Shown one piece after another: positions 35,106 through 46,084 of a stretch of DNA of 64,000 nucleotides; position 1 is the first letter of the stretch, and each line of letters starts with the position of its first letter. Source of the stretch: Epiperipatus broadwayi (taxonomy: Eukaryota; Onychophora; Udeonychophora; Euonychophora; Peripatidae); the NCBI GenBank assembly GCA_028023455.1, contig JAQFVV010006472.1:574501-638500 (forward strand), written 5' to 3'. The translations under genes and the position numbers were made by a program. The notes beneath the pieces were generated by a model. It saw only the letters and a list, made by a program, of their open reading frames with translations, did not search any database and was not told the DNA's origin.

Positions 35106-36191
35106 CTAACCCCCTCCTTCTAACACAAATTTTATAGAAGGATCAAAACAATTAAACTCATTTACAAATTCCTCCAATTTATCATTCTCAACCACAAATA
35201 AACAATCATCAACATATCTGACAAATAATTTTACATATAAACAATTCTTTTTAATAATAATTTCCTCTTCCATAAAACTAATATAAACTGAACATACTAA
35301 AGGAGAAATAATATAACCTATTATCCAACCTTCCTTAATCTTATAAAAATTACCTTTATAAGTAAAATACATAGAATCTTCCAATAACAAAAGAAAAACT
35401 TTAATTACCTTAATTTTATTTTTTGATAAAGAACTTTTCTTAATCAATACAGACAAAAGAACATCAATACTGCTTAACATATTAACCGACTGATACATAT
35501 TTTCAATATCCAAACTTCCAAATACCCAATTACTTTCCATTTTAAAATTATTAATCTTATCAAAAGCCTCAAAAGAAGAAGAAACTGTGTACTGACCAAA
35601 ATCAACAAATTGTTTTAAAAAATTATTCAAGAATCTAGAAATACCCTCTACAACACTACCTGCAAAATCAAAAATAAATCTTAAAGGAAAACTATCTTTA
35701 TGAGTTTTAATATTCACAAACATCTTAGCTGGTGTAAAATCATTAGGATAGCATTTTAAATAATCTACTCTATTAAAAAATTTTAAATTATCCATTTTCT
35801 TCATAATATTTATCAATTTTCTTTTAATCAAATTACCTGGATCTTTATCTAACAACATATATTTACCATTATTTAATTCTCTATCCATTTTCTCTTTGAA
35901 TTCATCTCCTTTCATAATAACAAACCTACCAGCTTTGTCTTCATGAGAAATGATTACATCATTAGCAATTAACCTATTCTTAAGATGTTAAATGTCAGCA
36001 GGATTAATAACAAATTTTTCTTTTCTTTTTAAACTTTTATTCAAAATCGATTGAATACCAACTTTCTGCTCATCACTCAAATTACTAGATTCATTAGACG
36101 AAATTATATCAAAAACTATATTTTTTGAATGAAATGGAACAAAATTAGGGCCTTTACCAAGAATATCTAATTCTCTATCATTTAACTTCAA
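35106..36191 (-). pseudogene. PLE-1 reverse transcriptase, left arm
   Basis: Same protein as the right-arm copy. A stop after INPADI (about 35990) splits it into an N-terminal piece (35988-36191) and an RT piece (35106-35915). The stop comes from a small cluster of base differences where the right arm reads INPAENKHL. RT landmarks are retained: NIKTHK, GSLDIENMYQS, a GWIIGYIISPL block and VRYVDDCLF with the catalytic DD. Confidence 0.85.
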
Positions 36192-36278
36192 ATCAGAAAG
36201 ATTAACAACTCTATCCTCAGAAACATTAAAGGGTGTGAGAATAATGTTTCTGAGGATAGAATTGTTACTCTTTTTGAT

Positions 36279-37364
36279 TTGAAGTTAAATGATAGAGAAT
36301 TAGATATTCTTGGTAAAGGCCCTAATTTTGTTCCATTTCATTCAAAAAATATAGTTTTTTATATAATTTCGTCTACTGAATCTAGTAATTTGAGTGATGA
36401 GCAGAAAGTTGGTATTCAATCGATTTTGAATAAAAGTTTAAAAAGAAAAGAAAAATTTGTTATTAATCCTGCTGAGAATAAACATCTTAAGAATAGGTTA
36501 ATTGCTAATGATGTAATCATTTTTCGTGAAGACAAAGCTGGTAGGTTTGTTATTATGAAAGGAGATGAATTCAAAGAGAAAATGGATAGAGAATTAAATA
36601 ATGGTAAATATATGTTGTTAGATAAAGATCCAGGTAATTTGATTAAAAGAAAATTGATAGATATTATGAAGAAAATGGTTAATTTAAAATTTTTTAATAG
36701 AGTAGATTATTTAAAATGCTATCCTAATGATTTTACATCAGCTAAGATGTTTGTGAATATTAAAACTCATAAAGATGGTTTTCCTTTAAGATTTATTTTT
36801 GATTTTGCAGGTAGTGTTGTAGAGAGTATTTATAGATTCTTGAATAATTTTTTAAAACAATTTGTTGATTTTGGTCAGTACACAGTTTCTTCTTCTTTTG
36901 AGGCTTTTGATAAGATTAATAATTTTAAAATGGAAAGTAATTGGGTATTTGGAAGTTTAGATATTGAAAATATGTATCAGTCTGTTAATAGGTTAAGCAG
37001 TATTGATGTTCTTTTGTCTGTATTGATTAAGAAAAGTTCTTTATCAAAAAATAAAATTAAGGTAATTAAAGATTTGCTTTTGTTATTGGAAGATTCTATG
37101 TATTTTACTTATAAAGGTAATTTTTATAAGATTAAGGAAGGTTGGATAATAGGTTATATTATTTCTCCTTTAGTATGTTCAGTTTATATTAGTTTTATGG
37201 AAGAGAAAATTATTATTAAAAAGAATTGTTTATATGTAAAATTATTTGTCAGATATGTTGATGATTGTTTATTTGTGGTTGAGAATGATAAATTGGAGGA
37301 GTTTGTAAATGAGTTTAATTGTTTTGATCCTTCTATAAAATTTGTGTTAGAAGGAGGGGGTTAG
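36279..37364 (+). pseudogene. PLE-1 reverse transcriptase, right arm
   Basis: 361 codons open from an ATG. N-terminal PLE features are LDILGKGPNFVPF (10-20) and DKAGRFVIM (85-93, the PLE DKG..V motif). RT blocks: NIKTHK with RFIFDFAGS (160-179), FGSLDIENMYQS (224-235, first catalytic Asp in SLD), YKGNFYKIKEGWIIGYIISP (278-297), and VRYVDDCLF (324-332, catalytic DD). The frame ends in a G-run at 37357-37363, where homology passes to the GIY-YIG region in another frame. The polymerase part is uninterrupted and retains its catalytic residues. PLE RTs copy RNA at nicked or exposed chromosomal ends and are related to telomerase RT. The ATG lies 36 bases inside the palindrome arm, so true N-terminal sequence may be missing. 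Confidence 0.88.
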
Positions 37365-38173
37365 ATTTTAGGAAGTTAAAATTTTTAGATCTTTTGGTGA
37401 TTAGAAATGTAGAAACTAATTGTTTATTGTGCAGTCATTTAGTTAAAAGTAAAGAATTAAGATCTATACTTAAACCTGATAGCTATCAGTCTGTATCTCA
37501 TAAAGTAGCTGATTTAAGGAATTATTGTCATAGAAATATTAAATTAAATAATTCTAGTGGGGTTGCTTTGTTTCAGAAATTTCAATTTTATAAAGATTAT
37601 TTGAGTGTTGGATACTCTGATAAACTTGTTAAAAATATTTTATTTAATAGTAATATTTGTAAGGATGTAAAGGTTAAAGAAAAATATAATTTTATTTCTT
37701 TGCCATTTAAATTGTCTTCTTATAAAATTATGTGTAGAAATAGTATATTGTTTGGAAATAAGAAAATTGCTTGGAAAAAGGGTGTTACATTGAATAATTT
37801 ATTAAATAATACAAAAGAAGTTTTTGATAGAAAGACTATTCCTGTTGAAGTATATTTTATTTCTTATTTATTTTGTAAGAAGGTTTACATAGGTCAGAGT
37901 AGTTTGAGTTTAAATGAAAGAATAAAGGTTCATAAAAGTAGAGTTAAAAATAGATATCTTAGTTCTGCTTTGTATGTCCATGAAAAAGATACAGGCCACA
38001 CTATTGATTTTGATGAAGCTAAGGTTGTCTTTTTTGAGAAAAATGAAATCAAAAGAAGAATTAAAGAGTCTTTATTATTGAAAATTTATTATTCTGAAGC
38101 AATTAACTTATTTAAGAGTTCTTTTAATATTAAGGGTGGATGGGAAGTGAATGTATTTGTGGGTAGTTTTTAA
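37365..38173 (+). pseudogene. PLE-1 GIY-YIG endonuclease region, right arm
   Basis: In-frame homology begins right after the G-run (LDFRKLKFLDLLVIRN), so the first start-like codon (TTG at 37394) is not a real start and this is the C-terminal half of the PLE polyprotein. A linker with CxxC (NCLLCSH, about residue 10) and SLPFKLSSYKIM comes first. The nuclease then follows: VYFIS (153-157; the motif Gly is replaced by Glu compared with GVVY in the left arm), KKVYIGQSS (162-170), LNERIKVH with Arg176 and RRIKESLL with Glu225. The GIY-YIG domain nicks DNA during integration. Together with the left arm, damage is distributed differently between the two copies. Confidence 0.82.
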
Positions 38174-38208
38174 TATTATATATATTGTGTAGTTTTTGTA
38201 GTTCTTTA

Positions 38209-38250
38209 CACTTGAGAAGTCTGCTTGTAGCAGTGAAACCTTAGGTTGTG
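38209..38250 (+). ncRNA. Hammerhead-like motif in PLE-1 3' UTR, right arm
   Basis: acac, then TTGAGAA (38212-38218), gt, stem CTGC-TTGTA-GCAG (38221-38233), t, GAAA (38235-38238), stem III CC-TTA-GG (38239-38245), TT, then gtgt able to pair with the upstream acac as stem I. The order and the three stems fit a type I hammerhead with a minimal stem III, but the first core segment departs from CUGANGA. Could be a decayed or variant ribozyme. Confidence 0.4.
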
Positions 38251-38342
38251 TTTTATATTATTTTTATGCTGGTCTGGTTTAATTTTGGATTTGGGGTAGT
38301 TTTGATTTTATATTGACTAGTTTAGCTTTATGCTTGTAATGT

Positions 38343-38365
38343 TTATATATATATATAAGTCTTTT

Positions 38366-38419
<54 letters not shown>

Positions 38420-38437
38420 AATAAAAAAAGACTTATA
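38343..38437. repeat. TA-array hairpin
   Basis: ttataagtctttttttattt, a (TA)n loop, then the reverse complement aaataaaaaaagacttataa. The arm sequence also occurs at the end of the next PLE fragment (39352-39370), so this is two PLE-2 ends facing each other across simple sequence. Confidence 0.85.
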
Positions 38438-38486
38438 AATCCAAGAAATAATATTATATTTCAACCAGAGGACTGGTTTAAACCAG

Positions 38487-38768
38487 TATATAGGTGAGTC
38501 AGCAAATAGTTTACATGTCAGAATGACTAATCATAGATTTGACATTTTGCAAACGAATAAGGATAGACCGGTTTCAAAACACTTTAATTTATCGAATCAT
38601 TCAATTGATGATTTAAGAGCAGTAATTTTTCAGGAAGGTTTTTCTTCTATAAGGGAGAGGAAACAAAAGGAGAGGTTTTTTTTTATTTTTAAATTCAAGA
38701 CATTAGAACCACATGGATTGAATTTAAACATTGGAACTATTACATCTCTGGGTTACCTGGTCTCCTAA
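38487..38768 (+). pseudogene. PLE-2 GIY-YIG C-terminus
   Basis: In frame from YIGESANSLHVRMTNHRFDI (38487 on; the YIG half of the nuclease motif with the catalytic-Arg region), through PVSKHFNLSNHSIDDLRAVI and RERKQKERFFFIFKFKTLEP, to HGLNLNIG and a TAA. This is the standard end of many PLE proteins: catalytic Glu in the QKERF region, then the TLxPHGLN tail. Everything upstream, including the GIY half and RT, is missing. Its sequence is unlike PLE-1 and PLE-3, so at least three PLE lineages are present. The N-terminal break coincides with the inverted end fragment. Confidence 0.85.
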
Positions 38769-39033
38769 TTGATTTTTATATGTGAGTTTTTTATGTGATA
38801 ATTTTCTTATATGAGGTTTTTTTATGTAAAGATTGATTATATGGATGTTTAATATCTGTGTTTAATTGGTATATAGATAAATAATTAATTATTATAAATT
38901 ATTGTACTTTGCACTAACTATAATTTTTGATTAAAATGTATAAGTATTTTAGTTTTTAATGAATATTAATGTGAGCACAGCTATTTTTTGTATGTGAGCA
39001 ATGTCTAATTTTTGTATGTATGCACATATGTAT

Positions 39034-39127
39034 ATTTTAATTTTGGATTTTTTATTTATTTATTTATTTTTATTTCAATTATTTTAATTTTGGATTTTTT
39101 ATTTATTTATTTATTTTTATTTCAATT
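39034..39127 (+). repeat. 47-base direct repeat, two copies
   Basis: Two adjacent, near-identical 47-base units (attttaattttggatttttt followed by ATTT repeats and ttatttcaatt) in the PLE-2 3' UTR. Confidence 0.85.
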
Positions 39128-39305
39128 TAAATAGAATTTAAGCTTGATTAGGAGGAAATGTAGGGTTTTTTTTTAATTTTGTCATTGATTGGGTAGATAT
39201 TCTGTGTTAGATTTTGTGACCAATCAGGGGGGTTTTGTTAAATTTATAATCTTTTATCAAATCTGTCATTTTTGATTATCGCCATTTTACTGTGTATTTT
39301 TTTTT

Positions 39306-39345
39306 CTGATGAAAACCAGTCCTCTGGTTGAAATATGATATTTTT
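39306..39345 (+). ncRNA. Hammerhead ribozyme-like core in PLE-2 3' UTR
   Basis: CTGATGA (39306-39312), a linker A, stem AACCAG (39314-39319), loop TCCT, stem CTGGTT (39324-39329), GAAA (39330-39333) is an exact hammerhead core with a six-pair stem II. A short stem III (AT/AT) and an AUA or AUU cleavage triplet can be drawn, but no stem I was found. Upstream is T-rich and does not pair with the downstream ttttttcttgg. The inverted end fragment at about 38448-38475 retains stem II and GAAA but lacks CTGATGA. Confidence 0.5.
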
Positions 39346-39375
39346 TCTTGGATTTATAAGTCTTTTTTTGTTTTT

Positions 39376-42300
39376 ATATGTATTTCCTTTGGTTAGTTTA
39401 TATATATATGTATATATATATAAAGCTAAAAGAAAAAAGAAAAATAAACACAGGCAAAAAAATCTTATAGTTATTTTCTATATTACACTGAAATAACTGT
39501 TAAGGATTAAATAATTTTGATTTTAAAAAATTTTTTTATAAATAAAACATTTAAAAAGATCTAATATTTTATTAATTTTGATTTTGAAATTAAAACAAGC
39601 ATGTTTTTATGTTACAATAAATATACTGGTAATTATAAAATTTCACTATTTATTTTGATTAAAGAATTTTTTTAATTAAACCTTATATAACATATTTTGA
39701 TAAAAATTTGGCAGTGTTGTTTTTGAAAGGATTATGGTGACTTGAAAAAAATCATTAACTTTTTTTAGTCAATGTAAAGAAAACATACTTTTAATTACTG
39801 TGTTTGTTTTTAAATTCCATTCTGACTATAAAAAGTTTGGAAAAAATATTAGAGAGGAATTTTATACAGATTATGTCAGCATGATAATTCTGAAGTTATA
39901 ACTGAAAGCAAGAGATAGTGTATCCAGCCACTGCTAATTCAGAATGGTAGAGTTTGAATTCACATGTAAGCAAGGTCTAGCTTTTATATGGTTCATGACC
40001 TGTCTATGTGTGTCTTAGACAGCATAGAGACTAAAGGAGCTCACTATAGGTCAACACTTACTGGATTATACTTTACTGAAGATGATAATAAGACAGTATA
40101 TGATTTTAAAAGGAACCAGTTTACCAAGAGAGTACCTTGCTATATATGCAATTTTATCAATATGTCAAGAAGCACAGACAGTTGTTGTGTTATGTATATA
40201 AAGTACTTACAGATATTAGCTGGTTTTAAAGATAAATAATTTTTGACTAAATTATTCATTTAAAACTAGAATAATGGAAAAAAATAATAAATCACTGTTT
40301 TTAGTTTTATTTATTAAAAGTGAAACTCAAAGAAACTTTCTTTAATGATAATGATGGTTGTTAAAGTCTTCAATTTGAAAGTAAAATAACATCTAAAAAC
40401 AAAAAATTGATTCATAAATAATTTTATTTTGAAATTTAAAAAAAAAAAATAAGTTAGAAAGTTGTATCCTAAATGAAAAAACAAAAGCCTAAGAGTTTTT
40501 TTTTAGAAAAAAACTTTCTAAACTGAATCTCACAATAATTTTCTTTTTTTTTTTAAGTAAAACTTTTTTTACCATTAGAAATAATGAATTAATTAATAAC
40601 TTTCATTCATACTATCTATTTTTTATATACACACACATACATGTGCACTTATGTACTATTGAAAACAAAATGAATTTTATTATTAGTTTATCATAATTCT
40701 GATATGTATTTTTTTATACAGGCATGTCAGTGTGCTGATATATAGATGTTATGTAAACCTGTTGAGATATTTGTAAAATATAATATAATAGTGGATTTCT
40801 GTTTGCGCTAATCAAAATCAGAAGGTTTAATTTATATGCATAGCCATATTCTGATGACTTTAATTTAATTTTACTGTTATTAATTTTCAGTGAATTTAAT
40901 TAATTCTAGAATACATTTAAAATACTATATATTTTTATTAATTACATGACTTGCTCACAGTAACAGTCACAGAGTTTTTGCTTACTGAATTGGATTCATA
41001 ACGGTCTGTTATATAAAAGGGGTTCATATTTTGTGTTTATGGATATCCAAATTAATAATGATTTCATTACTTCTCTAATGCTGGATGATGCAAAGAGGAT
41101 ATTTTTTAAAATTCATGCACTACAATTCATTTTAATTATTTATTTAGAAATTAAGTTTATAGTTGGTCATTATATTAATGATTCTAAGTGACCAGAGGGC
41201 ATTGATGATGATCAGCATATTTTAGTATCTTAGCATTATTTTTAATTGTTATATTCCTGTGGCTTAGCACTTATGTTAGTGCATCCAAATTATTATTTAA
41301 ATAAGCTACCCCAAGCTGGAAAGTGCTTAATAATTAGCCTGGTTTATAATAGACCCATTTCAAATCCAGTCACAAGATTGACTGTTGAGATTGACTGTTA
41401 AGTTTTATTATTGGTCATTCAGTTTTGATGATGAAATGATTATTATTGCTTTTGGGTAATAATGGTGAATTTATAGTTACTTTTGTGCTGCTCTCTCATG
41501 CTCATCCTTTTATAATTAAATTTAGATTAGTTCATTAACTGAGCTTGATGATGATGAATGCCATAACTCTAGCTTTACCCCAAATTTTCTGCACAATTGC
41601 AATATATTCTGTATTTATTTTGATAATCCTAAGCCATAATCACAAAAGAAATACTTATATAAATAAATATTTTTTTATAATCTACAAACCTAAAGTCAAA
41701 TGGTTTTTTTCCTATAATATTTTTAAATACTCAAATGTCGTCCATTGTGCTAAAACCACTTTTTAATATTCAGTATAGACCAATTGTAATTATTTTCACA
41801 AAGATTTGGAATAAAACTGAAAGAAAATTGATAGATCTGTTGTTTCTACTATCTTAATTTTCATTTTTACTGCATTCTTTCATTATCTGGTATATCTTTA
41901 TCATTTATACATTTGATATACAGTTTATTTTTGTTTCTTTATCTACCCTTTTTAATGATATCAGTTCCTGCAATTTCTTACTTATTCATCAATTTAATTG
42001 CATTCTCAACCCCTCACTTTTAATGCCAGACAGTACAAAAAACGTAACTGTACATTTTAATTTCTTTTTGTTTTTTATTACTGCATAATTATTTATAGAA
42101 CACTTCCATACATTTCATAATGTCATCCTTTTTTTTAATTTCTGAAACAATTTTTTTTCTGTTATCAACATAGTATTTTATATTTTTAAAACTTAATTTT
42201 TATAATTTTTATTGCCAATTCATGGTTTTATTGATACGGAATATTGACATACAAGAATATTTATCAAAATGCAACATCAATGGTAACATTATATGGTGAT
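39376..42300. other. Non-coding interval with possible SINE scraps
   Basis: No protein gene recognised; the open frames 39988-40239 and 41545-41766 have no homology I can name. Two weak tRNA-like patches with B boxes occur: agagtttgaattc near 39950 and catttcaaatccagtc near 41370. Otherwise A+T-rich. Confidence 0.45.
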
Positions 42301-42329
42301 TCCAAAAAGATTATCAATAATAAGACTGT

Positions 42330-43060
42330 ATTAAGGGATGATACCATATCTCTAACATTTTTAGTGGTCTTATATTTTGTGGATTAAAATGGAAAGCTAT
42401 GGGAATAAAAGTATAGGGAGATGTATTTTTGTAAACAATGCTTCAAAGCTTCAGGGAATACTACAATAGTTATCAGATAAAATGAAAAAATAGAACTAAA
42501 ACAATATCTAATTTTTTTCCACACGAGAAAATAAATATTGATAATCATAAACTAAAAACAGTTAATAACTATCTCTACTTTGGTCAGATTATTAACATAG
42601 ATGAGAACATAATGGATGGAATTAATCATAGAATTATATTTTGATAGATTGTTTTCTATAAGAAAAAACTTAGTATTAAAAAGAAATATGCCTGTATTTT
42701 AAAAGAAAGATTTTACCATTTTTTACTTATAGATTTGGAATTTCGATATTTACTAGAAAAGCAATATAGATATTTCAAATTATAGAATAAAGATTAAGAA
42801 ATGTATATTAAGAGAAATAAAAAGAAACTGAAAGCAACATTTGTGGATGACAAAAAATACAGTTGTATGTTTCTAAAAAAGATGATTAATAGATAACAAT
42901 TGAAATCCTAAACTATATCTTAAAAGATGTGAAAAAATATTTAGGAAAAAACCATATATAAAATGGATAAATGAAATGATGAAATTTTTTGAAAATGCTG
43001 TGGAGAAGAAAAAGATACTCTGCAATTAGGAAAAAATTGATTCAGTTATGATTTTTTAAT
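42330..43060 (+). pseudogene. RTE-type LINE relic, heavily decayed
   Basis: Across many stops, the RTE ORF2 C-terminal half is recognisable: ISLTF near 42350 in the position of the SHLRFADD region (the ADD itself is lost), NNYLYFGQIINIDENI and INHRI (about 42560-42640, the YLGQ block), a degraded TYRFG...IF.RKAI (42725-42770), then the WTIEIL-like tail and WINEMMKF (about 42895-42985). It matches the order of the copy at 4.1-4.5 kb but is older. No terminal TGA tail is clear. It ends next to the gypsy element's TA array. Confidence 0.65.
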
Positions 43061-43093
43061 AATTACCTTGACTATAAGCTTGGCAAATGTAAT

Positions 43094-43136
<43 letters not shown>

Positions 43137-43138
<2 letters not shown>

Positions 43139-43155
43139 ATATATATGTAAATGAT

Positions 43156-43197
<42 letters not shown>

Positions 43198-43216
43198 ATC
43201 ATTTACATATATATGG
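43137..43216. repeat. Inverted copy of an LTR end across a (TA)n array
   Basis: ccatatatatgtaaatgata (43137 on), a TA array of about 35 bases, then the reverse complement tatcatttacatatatatgg. The right half is the first 22 bases of the LTR starting at 43195, so the LTR terminus is mirrored on the far side of the array. Confidence 0.85.
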
Positions 43217-44247
43217 AACAAAAATTTTGGCATTTAAAAATACATCAATAGATGTAATTTAGATTTTTTTTTATTAGTTAGTATAATTTTTTTTGATGCA
43301 AATAATGAAAGTTATTTGTGTTTAATATTTATTTTATTAATGTCATGTTAATATTGAGAAGAATGTAAGCATATGTAGATTACTATCAGAGTAAAACCTC
43401 TTAATGATAATTAAAGATGGCTGAAATAATTTACAAAAAAAAGACTTTGTAACTAAAAAGGTAATAAGGAATGTTAAAGATTATCAAGTGATAATAAAAC
43501 AAAGGATAAGATGTGCAGAAATCCTAATATGATCGTCAGTATAAAAAACAGAGAAGTTTAGGAGTGGTCTTTTTACCTGTGTTTTGCTGGCAGTTTATTA
43601 TGTGCAGCATTTTCACAGGAAAACACTTCAATACAAAAACACTAAACTGAACCTAATCATAATGTATGAGTAAGAACCAGATTTTTCACTGTTACCTTCT
43701 CTCATGAGTCATTCTGATCAGAGACACCAAAGTGTTATCAAAATGAAGCCATAAATAAGTACCATGGACTCCTCACCAAAGGAACTTACAGTAAGTCAAT
43801 GACCATATCGTAATTTACATAAATAAATTGGAAAATATTTGTGAAGTAGATTTTTAAAAGATAAACTTTTAATTGAGTAATAAAAAAAAGAGACATTTAT
43901 GATTTTATCCTTAAAAGTGAAGTTGAAGTATTTGTATTAAGTGATTCATATAATTATTGGATTATGTATGTGTGTTCTTTCCAATATTATAATTCTTATT
44001 GTTTAAATAATTAATGTGTGTTAATAAAACTTTTACTAATAACATAAACCTTTTATTGTACATGTTAAATTTTAGTTATTTAGATTATAGTATTAAATTT
44101 AAAGACTTATGTAAAATACCTTTGCCAATATGTTTGATTAAAACCTGGGGAAAATTCCTTATAATAAAATAATTAAGTGATGGGAAAACATAATTCCCAC
44201 TCTTACTGTTAATTATTTGTTTTGTAAGTCTCAATAAGAATGTGACA
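43195..44247 (+). repeat. 5' LTR of the gypsy element
   Basis: Homologous to 48632-49678. Shared landmarks are gaaagttatttgtgtttaat, gtaaaacctcttaatgataa, cttttactaataa and gtgatgggaaaa.ataa. Ends near aatgtgaca. Confidence 0.8.
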
Positions 44248-45789
44248 AAAGTTAGAAGCCTACAGATTCTGACACCCTCTTAAATAAATTAAGCTAACTC
44301 CATTGTCAATTTCAGTTATAATAAACATTAGGTCTTTTGGTCAGAAAACATACCTATATTTTTTAAAATATTCACAGTCCTACTGTAATAGACCATTGTT
44401 ATTATAGTTCCCAGTAAAAGAACTAAAATCCTAATGTAAATGTTATAAATGGCTTCCTAATGTGAGACTTTGATAAACATAAACCACGACCTGAGATAAG
44501 TTACAATGGAATATAAAAACATTACAATAGTGGCCTAAAATGTGGAATTTGAAATACATATTCAGAAAATAAATACAAGAGAAGTTATTGTGTGAGATTC
44601 AAAAGTTTTATTCCATAAGAGTAGAGTGGGAATGAAAGATTTTAAGAAAGATTCTTTATTAAAACAAAATAATAGCACATGAGTTAAATAAGAAATAAAA
44701 GTTATAAGTAAAATCAAGTGAAATCTGGTAATGAAGGAAAAGGCAGTTAGAGATAAGATATTATAAGATGACAAAAGAGAGGGGGTGTTAGCATACAAAG
44801 TTATTAGCAAAACAAACAAAATAAGATATTGAATTTATATTATTTTTAACAGTTAAAGAAATAGAGTTGTGTTAAGATTTTGTTTTATTATAGCAAAAAT
44901 AACTCAAACAGGAAAATATATGAAATTAAGGGATGGCAAAAATATGCAAATTATGGCAGAATGAGAAACAGAATCAAAAGAGGTCATGAGATCATTAATG
45001 AAAAAATACTGCAGGAGGTGACAGAATGGAAGAACAAAACAAATAGTGAAGTGGTCAGATCTAATTTCGATCTGAGCTTCATGAGATCTCACCTTTAACC
45101 TAGTTCAACCCTGTTACTAACAGTGAATATTTCCGAATGCAATGAGACTATACTATCTTCAATATACATTAGGTTCAGTTAAAACAGGTTATTAAATATT
45201 TATTGAAGCTAATTATCTTATGTTTAAATTTGTTAAGGTTATTAATTGTCTATTGATAAAATATTCATGAAAATATAGTTAAATATATATTTGTTATAAA
45301 GTTTTTTATTACATCAGAATGTTTTATTTCATATTTTACATTTTGTTCAAATTTATATGATTAAAAGTTACATTGCTTTGATAAGATTTCAGATCCATCC
45401 TTTTCCAAAGACAATAGGAAATTTTTTATTAATTAGTTAAAATGATAAATTAAAACTTTAAAGACAGTGCTAAATTAGAATCATTTGTTCAGATTTTACA
45501 AACTCATTTTCTAAATAGAAAATGAATTCAAAGTTAATGGATTTGAAAGTCTTATCACAGGAATGGATTGGAAATCAATTAGAGAAAATTTTGGTTTGAA
45601 ATAATGTAAAAGCTTTAGCCTTAAGGCATCAAAATCAGTGTATGCAGAGACAACCTATTTGATACAAACTCTACCAGTGAGAATCATGCAAATAACACTA
45701 GAAAATAACAAAAACAAGAATAATTAGGCTTAAAACAAGTTTGGGCACAAATTAAAGTAGGGGATAAAATTATACATCATACATTATTG

Positions 45790-45930
45790 ATTCTAAAAGA
45801 TTTGGTGAATGAAGCCATACTGGGATCCAACTTTATGCATAAAACTAGATTCATGATCAATTATAAAGAGGAAATGATTATCTGCAAAGAGGAGGAAGTG
45901 GAGTTTGGGTCATTGATGAGAATGAATCAG
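45790..45930 (+). pseudogene. Gypsy protease remnant
   Basis: DLVNEAILGSNFMHKTRFMI followed by NYKEEMIICKEEEVEFG resembles the C-terminal part of the gypsy aspartic protease domain (the ILG.DFL block and following strand). The catalytic DSG-type motif upstream could not be found. It would process the Gag-Pol polyprotein. Confidence 0.5.
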
Positions 45931-46084
45931 TGAAAGATATGTAACATAGAGTGTGAGATGGAAAAACCCTTAATGGAGACATGGATTAGTGAACTAATAA
46001 AGGAAGTGAGGGGAGAATGAAAGGGGGCTTAAAAAAGAAGTACTAGTTGAATATAAATTGACTTTTTAAACAAATATGGAATTA

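Larger units (their letters stand above)
34163..38306. mobile_element. Penelope-like element as a 4.1-kb palindrome (PLE-1)
   Basis: Left arm 34163-36227 (2,065 bases, minus coding) and right arm 36243-38306 (2,064 bases, plus coding) are inverted copies at a few percent divergence around a 15-base spacer (36228-36242). The copies are joined head to head: both coding regions read outward from the centre, RT first and GIY-YIG towards the outer ends. Both arms stop at the same element end (tttggggtagttttgat). Inverted pairs are typical of PLE integration, but such equal arms with a short spacer are striking. The outer left edge touches (TA)n and the LTR element. Confidence 0.9.
38418..39375 (+). 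mobile_element. Truncated PLE of a second lineage (PLE-2) with inverted end
   Basis: The segment 38425-38475 (aagacttataaatccaagaa ... tttcaaccagaggactgg) is the reverse complement of the 3' end at 39313-39370. An inverted end fragment thus precedes a 5'-truncated GIY-YIG coding fragment and its 3' UTR. This is the usual PLE insertion layout. The 3' UTR holds a two-copy 47-base direct repeat and a hammerhead-like core. Confidence 0.75.
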
